The translations under genes were made by a program, and so were the position numbers. Below are positions 27,620 through 37,323 of a stretch of 64,000 nt of DNA, piece by piece; the stretch's first letter is position 1, and each line of letters opens with the position of its first letter. The notes beneath the pieces were generated by a model, which saw only the letters and a program-made list of their open reading frames with translations, made no database searches and was not told the DNA's origin. Source of the stretch: Rhizobium leguminosarum (GTDB lineage Bacteria > Pseudomonadota > Alphaproteobacteria > Rhizobiales > Rhizobiaceae); contig NZ_CP016286.1 of the NCBI RefSeq assembly GCF_001679785.1, positions 4,350,501 to 4,414,500 of the forward strand, given 5' to 3'.

Positions 27620-28501
27620 ATGACCGCAGCGCTTCGGAACTATCATCAGCGGATGCAGCGAGTGCTGGACTATATCGACCGGCACCTCGATGACGATCTC
27701 GATCTTGACGTTCTGAGCGGTGTCGCGGCCTTCTCGAAGTTTCATTTCCACCGGCAGTTTACGGCGATCTTCGGATTGTCCGTGCATCGCTATATCCAGC
27801 TTGCTCGCATGAAGCGCGCTTCATACCGGTTGGCCTACAGGGACGAAGAACGCGTCACCGATATAGCGATGGATGCCGGCTACGATGCGCCGGATGCCTT
27901 CGCCCGCGCCTTTCGGCAACGCTTCGGGCAATCGCCTTCGTCGTTTCGGAAGTCTCCCGACTGGGAGCCGTGGCTTGCCGCCTTCGGGCCTCTCGACAAT
28001 GCAAGGAGCAAGCTCATGCAGAAGACTTTTACCGCTGACGACGTGATAATTCGCAATGTGCTCACCACGCCGGTGGCGATCATGGAGCATCGGGGCGACC
28101 CGGCGACGCTCGGTGCTACCATCCAGCGGTTCATCGCCTGGCGCAAGGCCGCTGGCCTGCACCCCGGGATAAGTCCGACCTTCAACATCTGGCGTTCCGA
28201 GCGGCGTCCTCAGTCGCCTGCCGATTATAGCGTGGACCTTTGTGTCGGGATCAGCCAACCAATCGAGGCGAACGGCGAAGAGATCAAAGCAGGCGAGATC
28301 CCTGGTGGACGCTGCGCGGTGCTGCGTGTCGTCGGCAACACCGACAATCTGGAGCCCGCCGCGCTCTACCTTTATCGCGACTGGCTTCCGGCCAGCGGCG
28401 AGGAAGCACGCAACTTCCCGATCTATTGCCAACGGCTGAGCTTCTTCCCGGAGGTGGCGGAGCATGAGGCGGTGGCGGAGCTGTTTCTGCCGCTGAAATA
28501 G
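27620..28501 (+). CDS. AraC-family regulator with GyrI-like effector domain
   Basis: 293 residues. The N-terminal AraC HTH pair (AAFSKFHFHRQFTAIFGL, AMDAGYDAPDAFARAFRQRF) precedes a GyrI-like small-molecule binding domain (NVLTTPVAIMEHRGDPATLG, YSVDLCVGISQP, GGRCAVLRVVG). This is the Rob/SoxS-like DNA-binding domain fused to a SbmC/GyrI fold. It has GGAGACC upstream of the ATG. Targets are not obvious; the DHFR-like gene downstream is a candidate. Confidence 0.92.
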   Translation: MTAALRNYHQRMQRVLDYIDRHLDDDLDLDVLSGVAAFSKFHFHRQFTAIFGLSVHRYIQLARMKRASYRLAYRDEERVTDIAMDAGYDAPDAFARAFRQRFGQSPSSFRKSPDWEPWLAAFGPLDNARSKLMQKTFTADDVIIRNVLTTPVAIMEHRGDPATLGATIQRFIAWRKAAGLHPGISPTFNIWRSERRPQSPADYSVDLCVGISQPIEANGEEIKAGEIPGGRCAVLRVVGNTDNLEPAALYLYRDWLPASGEEARNFPIYCQRLSFFPEVAEHEAVAELFLPLK

Positions 28502-28713
28502 CGTCCTCTGACGGCGGCTTGTCCATGCTGATCGCTGGTAGCGGACAGGTCGTTATCCATCTCAGGCCGGCCGGTTGGCGACCATCGGCTCGCGGAGCTA
28601 TGTGCACTTCAAAAACCAATTGCGATATAAAACCAGTTGAGCTAACTTCCAACCGATTGCATAATGCAAGCAGGCCTGCGCGCGGATATGCCGTTTAAGG
28701 AAAGGAAGTGAGG

Positions 28714-29244
<531 letters not shown>

Positions 29245-29548
29245 TCTCGGGACTCGCCAGATGAAAGTCGCCACGAAAGTCTTGGTCTTGGGTTGGGACC
29301 GAAGCGACGGAAACAGCCCGCTTTGGTGCCGTCGACGGAGGTGACGGCGCGCAGCCTACGAATTCATAGGGGTGCCCGTCGCAAAGGTGATGCCTGCGAT
29401 AGCGGACGGGCGCCTGATCCGGGTGCAGATCAGCCTGCGTTGCTCGAACTGGATGATTTTAGGCCAGATCGGCCTAAAATCTGAATCCTGTTCTAAATTA
29501 AAAAGTTAGAGCATGATGTCGTCCGAAAACCGCTGACACTTTTCGGCA
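29245..29548. other. Intergenic region with guaA fragment and RIME-like repeat
   Basis: 304 bases without an intact gene. It contains a degraded fragment related to guaA (about 29325-29392) and most of a 108-bp palindromic element (29451-29558). No promoter is evident. Confidence 0.6.
29325..29392 (-). pseudogene. Degraded guaA fragment
   Basis: On the minus strand one frame reads YEFV and, after a small shift, [10 protein letters not shown]. These correspond to the GMP-synthase segment [15 protein letters not shown] encoded at about 34445-34490. The DNA match is 27 of 28 over 29327-29354, followed by a gapped stretch sharing ACGAATTC. Sequence on either side is unrelated to guaA. Orientation is the same as the intact gene. 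Confidence 0.6.
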
Positions 29549-29558
29549 TCATGCTCTA
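29451..29558. repeat. 108-bp double-palindrome element (RIME-like), copy A
   Basis: Two palindromes: GATTTTAGGCC/GGCCTAAAATC around a 5-base loop (29455-29481), and AGAGCATGATG ... CATCATGCTCT (29508-29557). It matches the reverse complement of 31241-31348 at 102 of 108 positions by my count. Length and two-palindrome layout fit the Rhizobium intergenic mosaic elements (RIME); the name is by structure only. The hydrolase stop codon lies inside it. Confidence 0.8.
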
Positions 29559-30196
29559 GGCACAGGCGTGTTGAGCAGCTGCTGCTCCCAGAGATACGCG
29601 ATACCGCTGCCAGCGGCATGCTGCTTGAGTACCTCAGTCAACTCTGCCGCGTGCTCGGTCCGGGCCCAGTCGCGCTGCCATTCGGACGCCAGCGCCAGCC
29701 AGGTCATCATGTTCGCGCCAGCCGCGATCATGCGCTGGATGGCGACCTCGTGGGCCTCGACCGAAGTGCCGCCCGACGCGTCGGTGATGACAGTCACGTC
29801 CCAGCCTTCGCCGAGCGCCTGGATCACCGGCATCGCGACGCATACCTCGGTCCACAGGCCGGCGATGATCAGCTGCTTGCGGCCGGTCGCTTTGACCGCG
29901 TCCACGACCTTCCTGTCTTCCCAGGTGTTGATGAACGTCCGGTCGATCACCTCTTGGCCCGGGAAGACATCGGTGATTTGCGGGAAGATCAGACCGCCCC
30001 GATCGGCGATCACGCTCGTCAGGATGGTGGGAACACCGAAAGCCCTGGCGGCCTTCGCCAGGGCCGTCGAGTTGTTGACCACTGCATGCGGATCGTGGCT
30101 GTTCAGGTTCGCGAGCTGGTAAGGCTGGTGGTCGATCAAAACGAGTACCGAATCTTCGGGACGAAGAAGCGAAGCAAGGCCATTACGAAAGGTCAT
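29549..30196 (-). CDS. Isochorismatase-family cysteine hydrolase (YcaC-like)
   Basis: 215 residues. The catalytic triad region is visible: Asp in VLVLIDHQPYQLANL, the Lys-equivalent region around TFINTWEDRKVVDAV, and the nucleophile Cys in IIAGLWTEVCVAMPV. It belongs to the YcaC subgroup, octameric hydrolases of unknown substrate. It is divergent from a LysR regulator 153 bases away. Its last codons (Arg-Ala-stop) are supplied by the flanking 108-bp repeat. Confidence 0.9.
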   Translation of the reverse strand: MTFRNGLASLLRPEDSVLVLIDHQPYQLANLNSHDPHAVVNNSTALAKAARAFGVPTILTSVIADRGGLIFPQITDVFPGQEVIDRTFINTWEDRKVVDAVKATGRKQLIIAGLWTEVCVAMPVIQALGEGWDVTVITDASGGTSVEAHEVAIQRMIAAGANMMTWLALASEWQRDWARTEHAAELTEVLKQHAAGSGIAYLWEQQLLNTPVPRA

Positions 30197-30349
30197 TATT
30201 ACTTCCTTTGCTGCCGCCCATGAGCGGCATTGGTTTTGCGGGAGACATGCGCCAGGGGCGACGTTGCCTGGAAGCAGTATTGCCGTTCCTACTCGAGATG
30301 CGGTAGCACCCTTTTATGGCAAGCTGTGTCGCGAAAAGGGGAACGCTAA

Positions 30350-31243
30350 ATGGACATCGAAGAACTGCAGACCTTCGTGGAAGTGGCTGATGCCGGGGGA
30401 GTTTCGCCGGCCGCGCTCCGGCTTGGCGTCTCCAAGTCAATCGTCAGTCGGCGGCTCTCCCGGCTTGAAGCGGAACTTGGTGTCCAGCTTCTTGCACGGA
30501 CCACCCGGGGCGCCGCTCTCACGGAAGCAGGGGCCACGTTCCGAGATTATGCAGCGAGAGTCTGCGCCGAGATCGACGTGGCGAAGGAAACGATCCTACC
30601 CGCCGGTGACCTTCGCGGCCGCTTGCGAGTTGCCGTGCCGCTTTCCTTCGGCCAGACTCACTTCGCTCCCATCCTCGCGGAAATGGCGCGCCGCCACCCC
30701 CAGCTCCACATCCACACCTGCTACAGTGATCGCTTCGTCGATCTCATCACAGAGGGTTATGATTGTGCGATCCGGGTTGGCTATCTTCAGGACTCCAACT
30801 TGATCGCAAGACGCGTCGGACCGATCTATGGGAAGTTCGTCGCAAGCCCGGACTACATCAAGGCGCATGGGTCTCCGGAGACGCCGGAGGAACTCGTCGC
30901 TCACGAGGCCCTCATGCAGGGTACCGAAGCCTGGCAACTCATGGATGGCGACAAGATCATCACGGTTCGTCCGCAGGGGCGCTTTAAGGCCGACAACGGC
31001 ACTGCTCTCGTCGCCGCCGCGGCAGCAGGACTCGGGATCGCTTACCTGCCCGATTGCCTTACCCATGAATTTATAGCCTCCGGCGCGCTTGTGCCGGTCA
31101 TGACGCATTATCCACCACCCCCGGCAGGTGCATATGTCATCCGCCCGCCAGGTCAGCATCCCGCACGGAAGATACGGGTCCTCACCGAATTGCTGATTGA
31201 GTATTGCGAACCGGCTCCGCACTTTGCAGGTGTCGGTCGCTAG
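30350..31243 (+). CDS. LysR-family transcription regulator
   Basis: 297 residues. HTH: GGVSPAALRLGVSKSIVSRR, effector domain from about residue 90 (RLRVAVPLSFGQTHFAPILA). It is divergent from the isochorismatase-like gene, the expected target. Its TAG stop is the first three bases of the second 108-bp repeat. The C-terminus (AGVGR) is short after the last conserved strand, consistent with the repeat having replaced the original end. Confidence 0.92.
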   Translation: MDIEELQTFVEVADAGGVSPAALRLGVSKSIVSRRLSRLEAELGVQLLARTTRGAALTEAGATFRDYAARVCAEIDVAKETILPAGDLRGRLRVAVPLSFGQTHFAPILAEMARRHPQLHIHTCYSDRFVDLITEGYDCAIRVGYLQDSNLIARRVGPIYGKFVASPDYIKAHGSPETPEELVAHEALMQGTEAWQLMDGDKIITVRPQGRFKADNGTALVAAAAAGLGIAYLPDCLTHEFIASGALVPVMTHYPPPPAGAYVIRPPGQHPARKIRVLTELLIEYCEPAPHFAGVGR

Positions 31244-31348
31244 AGCATGATGCCGAAAAGTGTGAGCGGTTTTCGGACGACATCATGCTCTACTTTTTTG
31301 ATTTAGATCAGGATTCAGATTTTAGGCCGATCGGGCCTAAAATCATCC
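31241..31348. repeat. 108-bp double-palindrome element (RIME-like), copy B
   Basis: Inverted copy of the element at 29451-29558 (six differences). The AGAGCATGATG palindrome faces the genes and the TTTAGGCC palindrome faces outward, as in copy A, so the two copies form an inverted pair around the hydrolase and LysR genes. Confidence 0.8.
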
Positions 31349-31461
31349 TGATCTAAAGCGCAAACGGCGCAACATTCGCGGATTGAACGACGTCGCTTCA
31401 AGCAATGGCAGCTCGGCTTCCGACCGGATGGCGGTAAGCGTCGCCGGCGACCTGCCGAGCG

Positions 31462-32412
31462 TCAGTCGCGCGATATGGATAGCCCCGCGAGAAGCGGAGC
31501 GTACGCGGCGAGCCTGCCGGATACGAACTCCGTGAAGAGCCGGACGCGCTTCGTCTTGCGTGTCTCCCCCTGTGTGAGAAGCCAGAGCGTTCCATGCATG
31601 TGGAGATCGGTGCCCGGCACCCTCACCAGCAGGGGGTCGGCATCCCCGACGAAGCACGGCAGGGTCGTCATCCCGAGCCCTTGCCGTACTGCAACGATCT
31701 GCGCCTCGCCGTCCGTGGTCCTGAACGGAACCCCCGTGGTGCGAACCTCGCCCTCGCTGGCCCAGTCCGGGACACCAAACATGCTTATGACGATCCACCG
31801 GGTGGGATCCGGCGCACCCGCACGCCACGCGGCCAGTTGATCGCGAGACATGTAGACACCGCTGAACAGCTCCGGTCCCTTCAGGGCGTGAAGATTGAGC
31901 GGCAGGGTTTTGCGGTCGTAGACGACGCGGATCGCGACATCGGCCTCTCGGTTGGTCAGATTTGCCAGCTCGCCGGACGACACGATGTACATCTCGATAT
32001 CAGGATGCTGACGCGCGAAATCGGCGAGATCAGGCATAAGCAGGTGCGTCGCAAGGGTCGGTGCCAACGTCACCCGCAGCAGCCCGCGCACGCTCTGGTC
32101 GCGCCCGAAGACGCGCGTCTCCAGCTGGTGCGACGACGCTTCCATCTGGTTCGCGAGCTCGAGGACCTCGTCGCCTGCAGCCGTCAGGCGGTAGCCCGAA
32201 GGCAGCTTTTCGAACATCTGCGCCCCGAGCCGTTCCTCGAGCTGTGCGATGCGTCGCAGCACGGTCGAGTGATATACCCCGAGGCCCTCGGCGGCAGCCC
32301 GCACCGAGCCTCCGCGCGCCACGGCAAGAAAGTAGCGAATGTCATCCCACCACCCGGTGCGCCTCCCAAGCCAGTATCTAACGCGTCGTACAGCAGTACG
32401 GGCAATCATCAT
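31462..32412 (-). CDS. LysR-family transcription regulator
   Basis: 316 residues. HTH: GGSVRAAAEGLGVYHSTVLR; effector domain: GLLRVTLAPTLATHLLMPDL. The first 20 residues are basic and not typical, so the true start may be one of several in-frame codons closer to WWDDIRYFLAVA. It is divergent from the SDR/reductase pair, its likely targets. Confidence 0.9.
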   Translation of the reverse strand: MMIARTAVRRVRYWLGRRTGWWDDIRYFLAVARGGSVRAAAEGLGVYHSTVLRRIAQLEERLGAQMFEKLPSGYRLTAAGDEVLELANQMEASSHQLETRVFGRDQSVRGLLRVTLAPTLATHLLMPDLADFARQHPDIEMYIVSSGELANLTNREADVAIRVVYDRKTLPLNLHALKGPELFSGVYMSRDQLAAWRAGAPDPTRWIVISMFGVPDWASEGEVRTTGVPFRTTDGEAQIVAVRQGLGMTTLPCFVGDADPLLVRVPGTDLHMHGTLWLLTQGETRKTKRVRLFTEFVSGRLAAYAPLLAGLSISRD

Positions 32413-32413
32413 A

Positions 32414-32425
32414 GCCTATGTAGGC
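32414..32425. promoter_or_regulatory. Candidate LysR operator
   Basis: GCCTATGTAGGC, 5-bp arms around TG, lies one base upstream of the LysR start on the divergent side facing the SDR gene. Confidence 0.4.
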
Positions 32426-32607
32426 AAACACGGCCCGATTCCAAACGGCGGACACCGATCGTCGCGGCTGGGATCAGTCGTCCGGCGGATCGATTTTGCA
32501 CCACCGATGTGCGCGCTTCCGCACTCAACAATTGATGCCGGCGGACCCATTTCGACGGTCTCGGGGCGTCCCCGAACGACCAAAGGCAGAGCCTAGAAGG
32601 AGAAGTC

Positions 32608-33342
32608 ATGGGAAAGCTTGAAGCTAAGGTTGCAGTCATCACGGGTGGGTCGAGCGGCATGGCGCTGGCGAGCGCCAAGCGGTTCGTTGAAGAAGGCGCC
32701 TATGTTTTCATCACGGGCCGGAGACAGGAATCGCTGGACGAGGCCGTCAAGCTGATCGGCCGGAATGTAACCGGCGTGCGCGGCGACGCGTCCAATCTCG
32801 ACGACCTCGACCGCCTGTTCGATATAGTCAAACGGGAAAGGGGTAAGATCGACATCCTGTACGCGAGCGCCGGCACGGGCGAAGCCGTCCCACTGGGCGA
32901 GATAACCGAGCAGCATTTCGACGCGACCTTCAACCTGAATACGCGGGGCACGCTGTTTACGGTTCAGAAGGCGCTGCCGCTGTTCAACGATGGCGGATCG
33001 ATCTTCATGACCGGGTCAGTTGCTTCGCTGAAAGGTTTTCCTGGTTACAGCGTGTATGCGGCGAGCAAGGCGGCGCTGCACGCGTTCGCACGCGGATGGC
33101 TCAACGAACTCAAGGGCAGGAATATCCGGGTGAACGTGCTGCACCCAGGGCCGATCGCCACACCGATGCAGGACCAAGTTCTCACCGAGGAGGCGAAGCA
33201 AATGTTCGAATCCCTGATCCCGCGGGGAAAGATGGGTCGTCCCGAGGAAATTGCGGCGGTCGCGCTGTTTCTTGCTTCAGACGATTCAAGCTTCGTGAAT
33301 GGGATGGAGTTGAATGTCGACGGCGGCTTTTCGGCCATCTGA
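32608..33342 (+). CDS. SDR-family oxidoreductase
   Basis: 244 residues. ITGGSSGMALASAKRF at the nucleotide site (a GMA in place of the usual GIG), YASAGTGEAVPLGEI replacing NNAG, Ser in TGSVASLKGFPG and YAASK. C-terminal NGMELNVDGGFSAI is typical of glucose-dehydrogenase-like SDRs. It has AGAAGGAGAAGTC before the ATG. The NADPH-binding reductase gene follows by 152 bases. Confidence 0.92.
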   Translation: MGKLEAKVAVITGGSSGMALASAKRFVEEGAYVFITGRRQESLDEAVKLIGRNVTGVRGDASNLDDLDRLFDIVKRERGKIDILYASAGTGEAVPLGEITEQHFDATFNLNTRGTLFTVQKALPLFNDGGSIFMTGSVASLKGFPGYSVYAASKAALHAFARGWLNELKGRNIRVNVLHPGPIATPMQDQVLTEEAKQMFESLIPRGKMGRPEEIAAVALFLASDDSSFVNGMELNVDGGFSAI

Positions 33343-33494
33343 AATCGCGCCGGATCACCGGAAGCGGCTGACCCTCCGGCCGCGCGGAAGTCGTTCACGG
33401 CGGGACGTCTACGCGAAGGTCGCACACAGCGGAACGGATAACCCAGCGCCGTTGAGGGCGAGGAATCAATATCAACACGGATCGGAGAAGTATT

Positions 33495-34094
33495 ATGAGC
33501 TATGCGATTGTAGGATTCGGCAAGATAGGCCAGGCCCTCGCCCATGCCTTCGCCCGTAAAAACATCGAGGTGACCGTCGCGAGTCGCCGGCCGCCCGAGG
33601 CGCTGGCGCCGCAGGCTCGGGCGATTGGACCCAGGGTCGTCGCCAGGTCGCTGCGGGATGCGCTCGAGGCCGACACGATCATCCTTGAGGTCCCGTTCGG
33701 GGAACATCGCGAGGTTGCGAAGGCCCTGCCAAGCTGGGAAGGCAAGACCGTCATCGACGCGACGAACGCATTTCCCGTCCCTGAAGAGCTGGACGGCCTC
33801 CCGTCCTCCGCCTTCGTCGCCAAGGCGTTCATCGGCGCCAAGCTCGTGAAAGGTTTCAATCACCTGATTGCGGCCACCCTGGCTGCCGATCCGATCGTCG
33901 AGGGCGGGCACCGGGTCGTCTTTCTGTCGAGCGACGACGAGGACGCGACCGCTCCCGTGGCGGCCTTGGCCAAACAACTCGGGTTCGCACCCGTCGAGCT
34001 GGGAAAGCTCAACGAGGGTGGCGCGCTGGTGCACGCACGCGGCCGCACTTGGGGCCAGCTCATCTTCCAGGATTTGTTCAAGAAGGAGCAGTAA
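33495..34094 (+). CDS. NADPH-dependent F420 reductase-like/NAD-binding protein
   Basis: 199 residues. The N-terminus is a Rossmann motif (YAIVGFGKIGQALAHAFARK), followed by TVIDATNAFPVPEE and FVAKAFIGAKLVKGFNHL, as in the F420-oxidoreductase/NADP-reductase-like family (YrpG/Npd-like). Rhizobia do not make F420, so it is more likely an NADP-dependent reductase of unknown substrate. Likely cotranscribed with the SDR upstream. Confidence 0.85.
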   Translation: MSYAIVGFGKIGQALAHAFARKNIEVTVASRRPPEALAPQARAIGPRVVARSLRDALEADTIILEVPFGEHREVAKALPSWEGKTVIDATNAFPVPEELDGLPSSAFVAKAFIGAKLVKGFNHLIAATLAADPIVEGGHRVVFLSSDDEDATAPVAALAKQLGFAPVELGKLNEGGALVHARGRTWGQLIFQDLFKKEQ

Positions 34095-34305
34095 TCGATC
34101 GACGACCGTGTGATCGACGCCGAGAACTGGTCGCGCGCATTAAGTCCTTAGAGCAGCGCGCGACCAAATATTGAAGGCCACAAAGTCGCAAAGGTTGGGG
34201 TGGGCCTCACGGCATATGGAAGCCGCTCGAAGAGCGCGGGAGACGCCTGACAGACCGGCAGATCTTCGGGCCGCCTAGAATCTATCGACTGCTAGGTGCT
34301 CCCCT

Positions 34306-35868
34306 TCACTCCCACTCGATCGTACCGGGCGGCTTCGACGTAACATCGTAGACCACGCGGTTGATGCCGCGCACCTCGTTGATGATGCGGGTCGCGGCGC
34401 GGCCGAGGAATTCCATGTCGTAGTGGTAGAAGTCCGCCGTCATGCCGTCGACAGAGGTGACGGCGCGCAGTGCGCAGACGAATTCGTAGGTGCGGCCATC
34501 ACCCATGACGCCGACGGTCTGGACGGGAAGCAGCACGGCGAAGGCCTGCCAGATGGCGTCGTAGAGGCCGGCCTTGCGGATTTCATCGAGATAGATCGCA
34601 TCGGCCTCGCGCAGGATCTCCAGCTTTTCGCGGGTGATGCCGCCGGGGCAACGGATCGCAAGGCCGGGGCCTGGGAAGGGATGGCGGCCGATGAAGCTGT
34701 CGGGCAGGCCGAGCTCGCGGCCGAGCGCGCGCACCTCGTCCTTGAAGAGCTCGCGCAGCGGCTCGACGAGCTGCATCTTCATGCGCTCCGGCAGGCCGCC
34801 GACATTGTGGTGCGATTTGATCGTCACCGACGGGCCGCCGGTGAAGGACACGCTCTCGATGACGTCGGGATAAAGCGTGCCCTGGCCGAGGAAGTCGGCG
34901 CCGCCAAGCTTTTTTGCCTCTTCCTCGAAGGTCTCGATGAACAGCCTGCCGATTATCTTGCGCTTGGTTTCCGGGTCGCTGACGCCCTCGAGTTCGCCGA
35001 TGAAGCGATCGGCGGCATCGACGTGCAGCAGGTGCAGATTGTAGTGTTCGCGGAACATGGCGACGACGCCGGCCGCCTCATCCTTGCGCATCAACCCGTG
35101 GTCGACGAGGATGCAGGTCAGCTGGTCGCCGACGGCCTCGTGGATCAGGAGCGCTGCGACGGAGCTGTCGACACCGCCCGAAAGGGCGCAGATGACGCGT
35201 TTGTCGCCCACCTGCGCGCGGATCTGCTCGACCGCCTTCTGGCGGTAGGCCGACATCGACCAGTCGCCCTTGATGCCGGCAATGTTGTGAATGAAATTGC
35301 CGATCAGCTTGGCGCCGTCGGGCGTATGCACGACCTCGGGGTGGAACTGCACGCCGTAATATTTGCGCTTCTCGTCGGCGATGAAGGCATAGGGCGCGTT
35401 GGAGGAGGTGGCGACCACCTCGAAACCATCCGGCAGCGCGGTGACGCGGTCGCCATGGCTCATCCAGACCTGATGGCGCGAGCCGGAGGACCAGAGGCCC
35501 TCGAACAGCTGGCAGTCCCTGTCGACATCGAGGAAGGCGCGGCCGAATTCGCGGTGATGGCCGCTCTCGACCTTGCCGCCGAGCTGCATGCACATCGTCT
35601 GCTGGCCGTAGCAGATGCCGAACACCGGCAGGCCGCTGTCGAAGATGATCTGCGGCGCTCGCGGCGATCCCTCGTCCACCGTTGAAGCCGGGCTGCCGGA
35701 CAGGATCACGGCCTTCGGCTGCAGGCGGTGAAAGCCCTCTTCGGCGGATTGGAAGGGAACGATCTCGCAATAGACGCCGGCCTCGCGCACGCGCCGGGCG
35801 ATGAGCTGGGTCACCTGGCTGCCGAAATCGACGATGAGAACGGAGTCGGGATGTGCTGTCTGGGTCAT
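34306..35868 (-). CDS. guaA: GMP synthase (glutamine-hydrolysing)
   Basis: 520 residues, full length. Class I glutamine amidotransferase: [15 protein letters not shown] with the nucleophile Cys, and FHPEVVHT with the catalytic His. ATP-pyrophosphatase P-loop: [15 protein letters not shown]. The C-terminal dimerisation domain ends in [12 protein letters not shown]. It converts XMP to GMP in the cytosol. The gene's 3' end is a known attachment site for some rhizobial islands, and a short guaA-like fragment lies about 5 kb downstream. Confidence 0.98.
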   Translation of the reverse strand: MTQTAHPDSVLIVDFGSQVTQLIARRVREAGVYCEIVPFQSAEEGFHRLQPKAVILSGSPASTVDEGSPRAPQIIFDSGLPVFGICYGQQTMCMQLGGKVESGHHREFGRAFLDVDRDCQLFEGLWSSGSRHQVWMSHGDRVTALPDGFEVVATSSNAPYAFIADEKRKYYGVQFHPEVVHTPDGAKLIGNFIHNIAGIKGDWSMSAYRQKAVEQIRAQVGDKRVICALSGGVDSSVAALLIHEAVGDQLTCILVDHGLMRKDEAAGVVAMFREHYNLHLLHVDAADRFIGELEGVSDPETKRKIIGRLFIETFEEEAKKLGGADFLGQGTLYPDVIESVSFTGGPSVTIKSHHNVGGLPERMKMQLVEPLRELFKDEVRALGRELGLPDSFIGRHPFPGPGLAIRCPGGITREKLEILREADAIYLDEIRKAGLYDAIWQAFAVLLPVQTVGVMGDGRTYEFVCALRAVTSVDGMTADFYHYDMEFLGRAATRIINEVRGINRVVYDVTSKPPGTIEWE

Positions 35869-35950
35869 GGCGAGGCTTTAATGAAAAGCGCCTCGCCTTG
35901 CAATCCGGGAAATCGGCGGCATCAGGTTTTTATTGTTCCGATTGTCCCCC

Positions 35951-35976
35951 GCGCGTCTGACAAGGCGCGCGGCGCT
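35951..35976 (-). terminator. Hairpin between mtnN and guaA
   Basis: CGCGCG on both sides of TCTGACAAGG, nine bases after the mtnN stop. It matches the second hairpin of the repeat at 43555-43598 at 24 of 26 positions, so it may be a repeat remnant acting as a terminator. No T run is present. Confidence 0.45.
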
Positions 35977-35984
35977 TCAGGGGC

Positions 35985-36623
35985 TCAGAACCAGAAAACC
36001 CCGTCTTCCAGCGCCGTGAACAGGCTGTCGACGCCATAGGAGAGCTTGCGGTCGACGATGTGCAGATATTCGGTCCAGCCGGAAATATGCTGCAGCTCGA
36101 CGGCGCCGTCGGAAATGCCGCGAAGGCCGATCAGCGGCAGCTTGTAGCCCTGGCAGGCGCGCAGCACCGCATAGGTCTCCATGTCGACCATGTCGGCGTC
36201 GATATTGGTATAGGCGGCGCCCGAGATGATGTTGCCGCCGGTGGAAAGGCTTGCTTCGGCAATGCCGGGAATGCGCAGCGGCAGCTCGAGCGTTGCCGGC
36301 AGGTCGAGAAAGGGTGTCTTGCCCTTTTCGAAGCCGAGCGGCGAGGCGTCCATGTCGCGGTAGGAAACCGAGGTCACCTGATAGATTTCGGTCTGCTCCA
36401 GTTTCGCGGAGCCGGCCGAGCCGAGGGAGACGACGAGATCGGGCAGGTCGTCGACGGCATCCAGCCGCGCCAATGTCTTGCTCAGCGCGATGGCTGCCTC
36501 GACCGGGCCGACGCCGGTCATCAGAGGTTCGATGCGCGAGCGCAGGAAGGGGCCGTATTCGGCCTCTGCCGCCATGACGAAAAGGATGGATTTCCCCGCG
36601 ACCGATTTCAGTTCGAACTTCAT
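35985..36623 (-). CDS. mtnN: 5'-methylthioadenosine/S-adenosylhomocysteine nucleosidase
   Basis: 212 residues. Family landmarks: VMAAEAEYGPFL, the GVGPVEAA loop, ADMVDMETYAVLRACQ (purine/ribose site with catalytic Glu) and LRGISDGA. It cleaves adenine from MTA and SAH. It is slightly shorter than E. coli MtnN. The start overlaps the thioesterase stop by four bases, so the two are coupled. Confidence 0.85.
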   Translation of the reverse strand: MKFELKSVAGKSILFVMAAEAEYGPFLRSRIEPLMTGVGPVEAAIALSKTLARLDAVDDLPDLVVSLGSAGSAKLEQTEIYQVTSVSYRDMDASPLGFEKGKTPFLDLPATLELPLRIPGIAEASLSTGGNIISGAAYTNIDADMVDMETYAVLRACQGYKLPLIGLRGISDGAVELQHISGWTEYLHIVDRKLSYGVDSLFTALEDGVFWF

Positions 36624-37069
36624 CCCGTAATGCCCTCTCTACCGCGGATCACCATCATCGTTCCGGTCATGGAGGCGATGAGTTTCGCCGGCCCGTCGCT
36701 GATCGCGTAGCCTCGTCCGTCGGCGACGATGATGGTGGAGCCGGGTTTGGTGATTTCCCCGCGAAACAGGAAACGATCGCCACGCCCCGGCGACATGAGA
36801 TTGACTTTGAACTCGATCGTCAGGATCGAGGCTTCCGGGTCGATGACGCTGTAGGCGGCAAAGCCGCAGGCCGAATCGAGCGCTGCGGAAATGATGCCGG
36901 CATGCAGGATGCCGTGCTGCTGTGTCAGTTTGACGTCGAAGGGAAGCTCGATCTCGACGACGCCGTGCTCGACGCGCGTCAGTTCCGCGCCGATTGTTTC
37001 CATCGCCGCCTGGCGCGCAAAATTGCGGCGGATTCGCGCGCGGAAATCGCCCCTGTCAGTCTCGCTCAT
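36620..37069 (-). CDS. PaaI-family thioesterase (hotdog fold)
   Basis: 149 residues from the ATG at 37069 (GAGGGG upstream). The hotdog motif QQHGILHAGIISAALDSACG is the HGG-like PaaI active-site loop, and TIEFKVNLMSPGRGDRFLF completes the fold. The substrate is a small acyl-CoA of unknown identity. It overlaps mtnN by four bases. Confidence 0.9.
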   Translation of the reverse strand: MSETDRGDFRARIRRNFARQAAMETIGAELTRVEHGVVEIELPFDVKLTQQHGILHAGIISAALDSACGFAAYSVIDPEASILTIEFKVNLMSPGRGDRFLFRGEITKPGSTIIVADGRGYAISDGPAKLIASMTGTMMVIRGREGITG

Positions 37070-37323
37070 GTCTGCCCCTCTTGCAGCCGCGAAAGTGGCA
37101 TGGCGCGCCGCATTCGACAAGCTGGACATTGCTGAAATCGGTCCGGGCGCCGATGGAAACCCGGGACCGTGTCGCCGAGGCAACCCTTCACCTTTCCGTC
37201 GCCGTGCAAGCCGGCACAGCTGGCCAGTACCGCTCGAATATGGCGATCCGATCCGAAGACGATTGCAGCTTCGCGTGGTGCGCGTATTCTCCGCATCGGG
37301 TCGCGAAATGATGGAGCGCCAGC

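Noticed and set aside
34306..34340. guaA 3' end as an island attachment site
   Set aside because: I looked for a second copy of the last bases of guaA (CACTCCCACTCGATCGTACC) in the window and saw none, and there is no integrase gene. Only an internal guaA fragment lies nearby, so an att site is not supported.
34423..35685. Long open frame antisense to guaA
   Set aside because: It is open over 420 codons but mirrors the codon pattern of the GC-rich gene on the other strand and has no recognisable domain. Similar frames opposite other genes (for example 11136-12341 and 40859-42238) were left out for the same reason.
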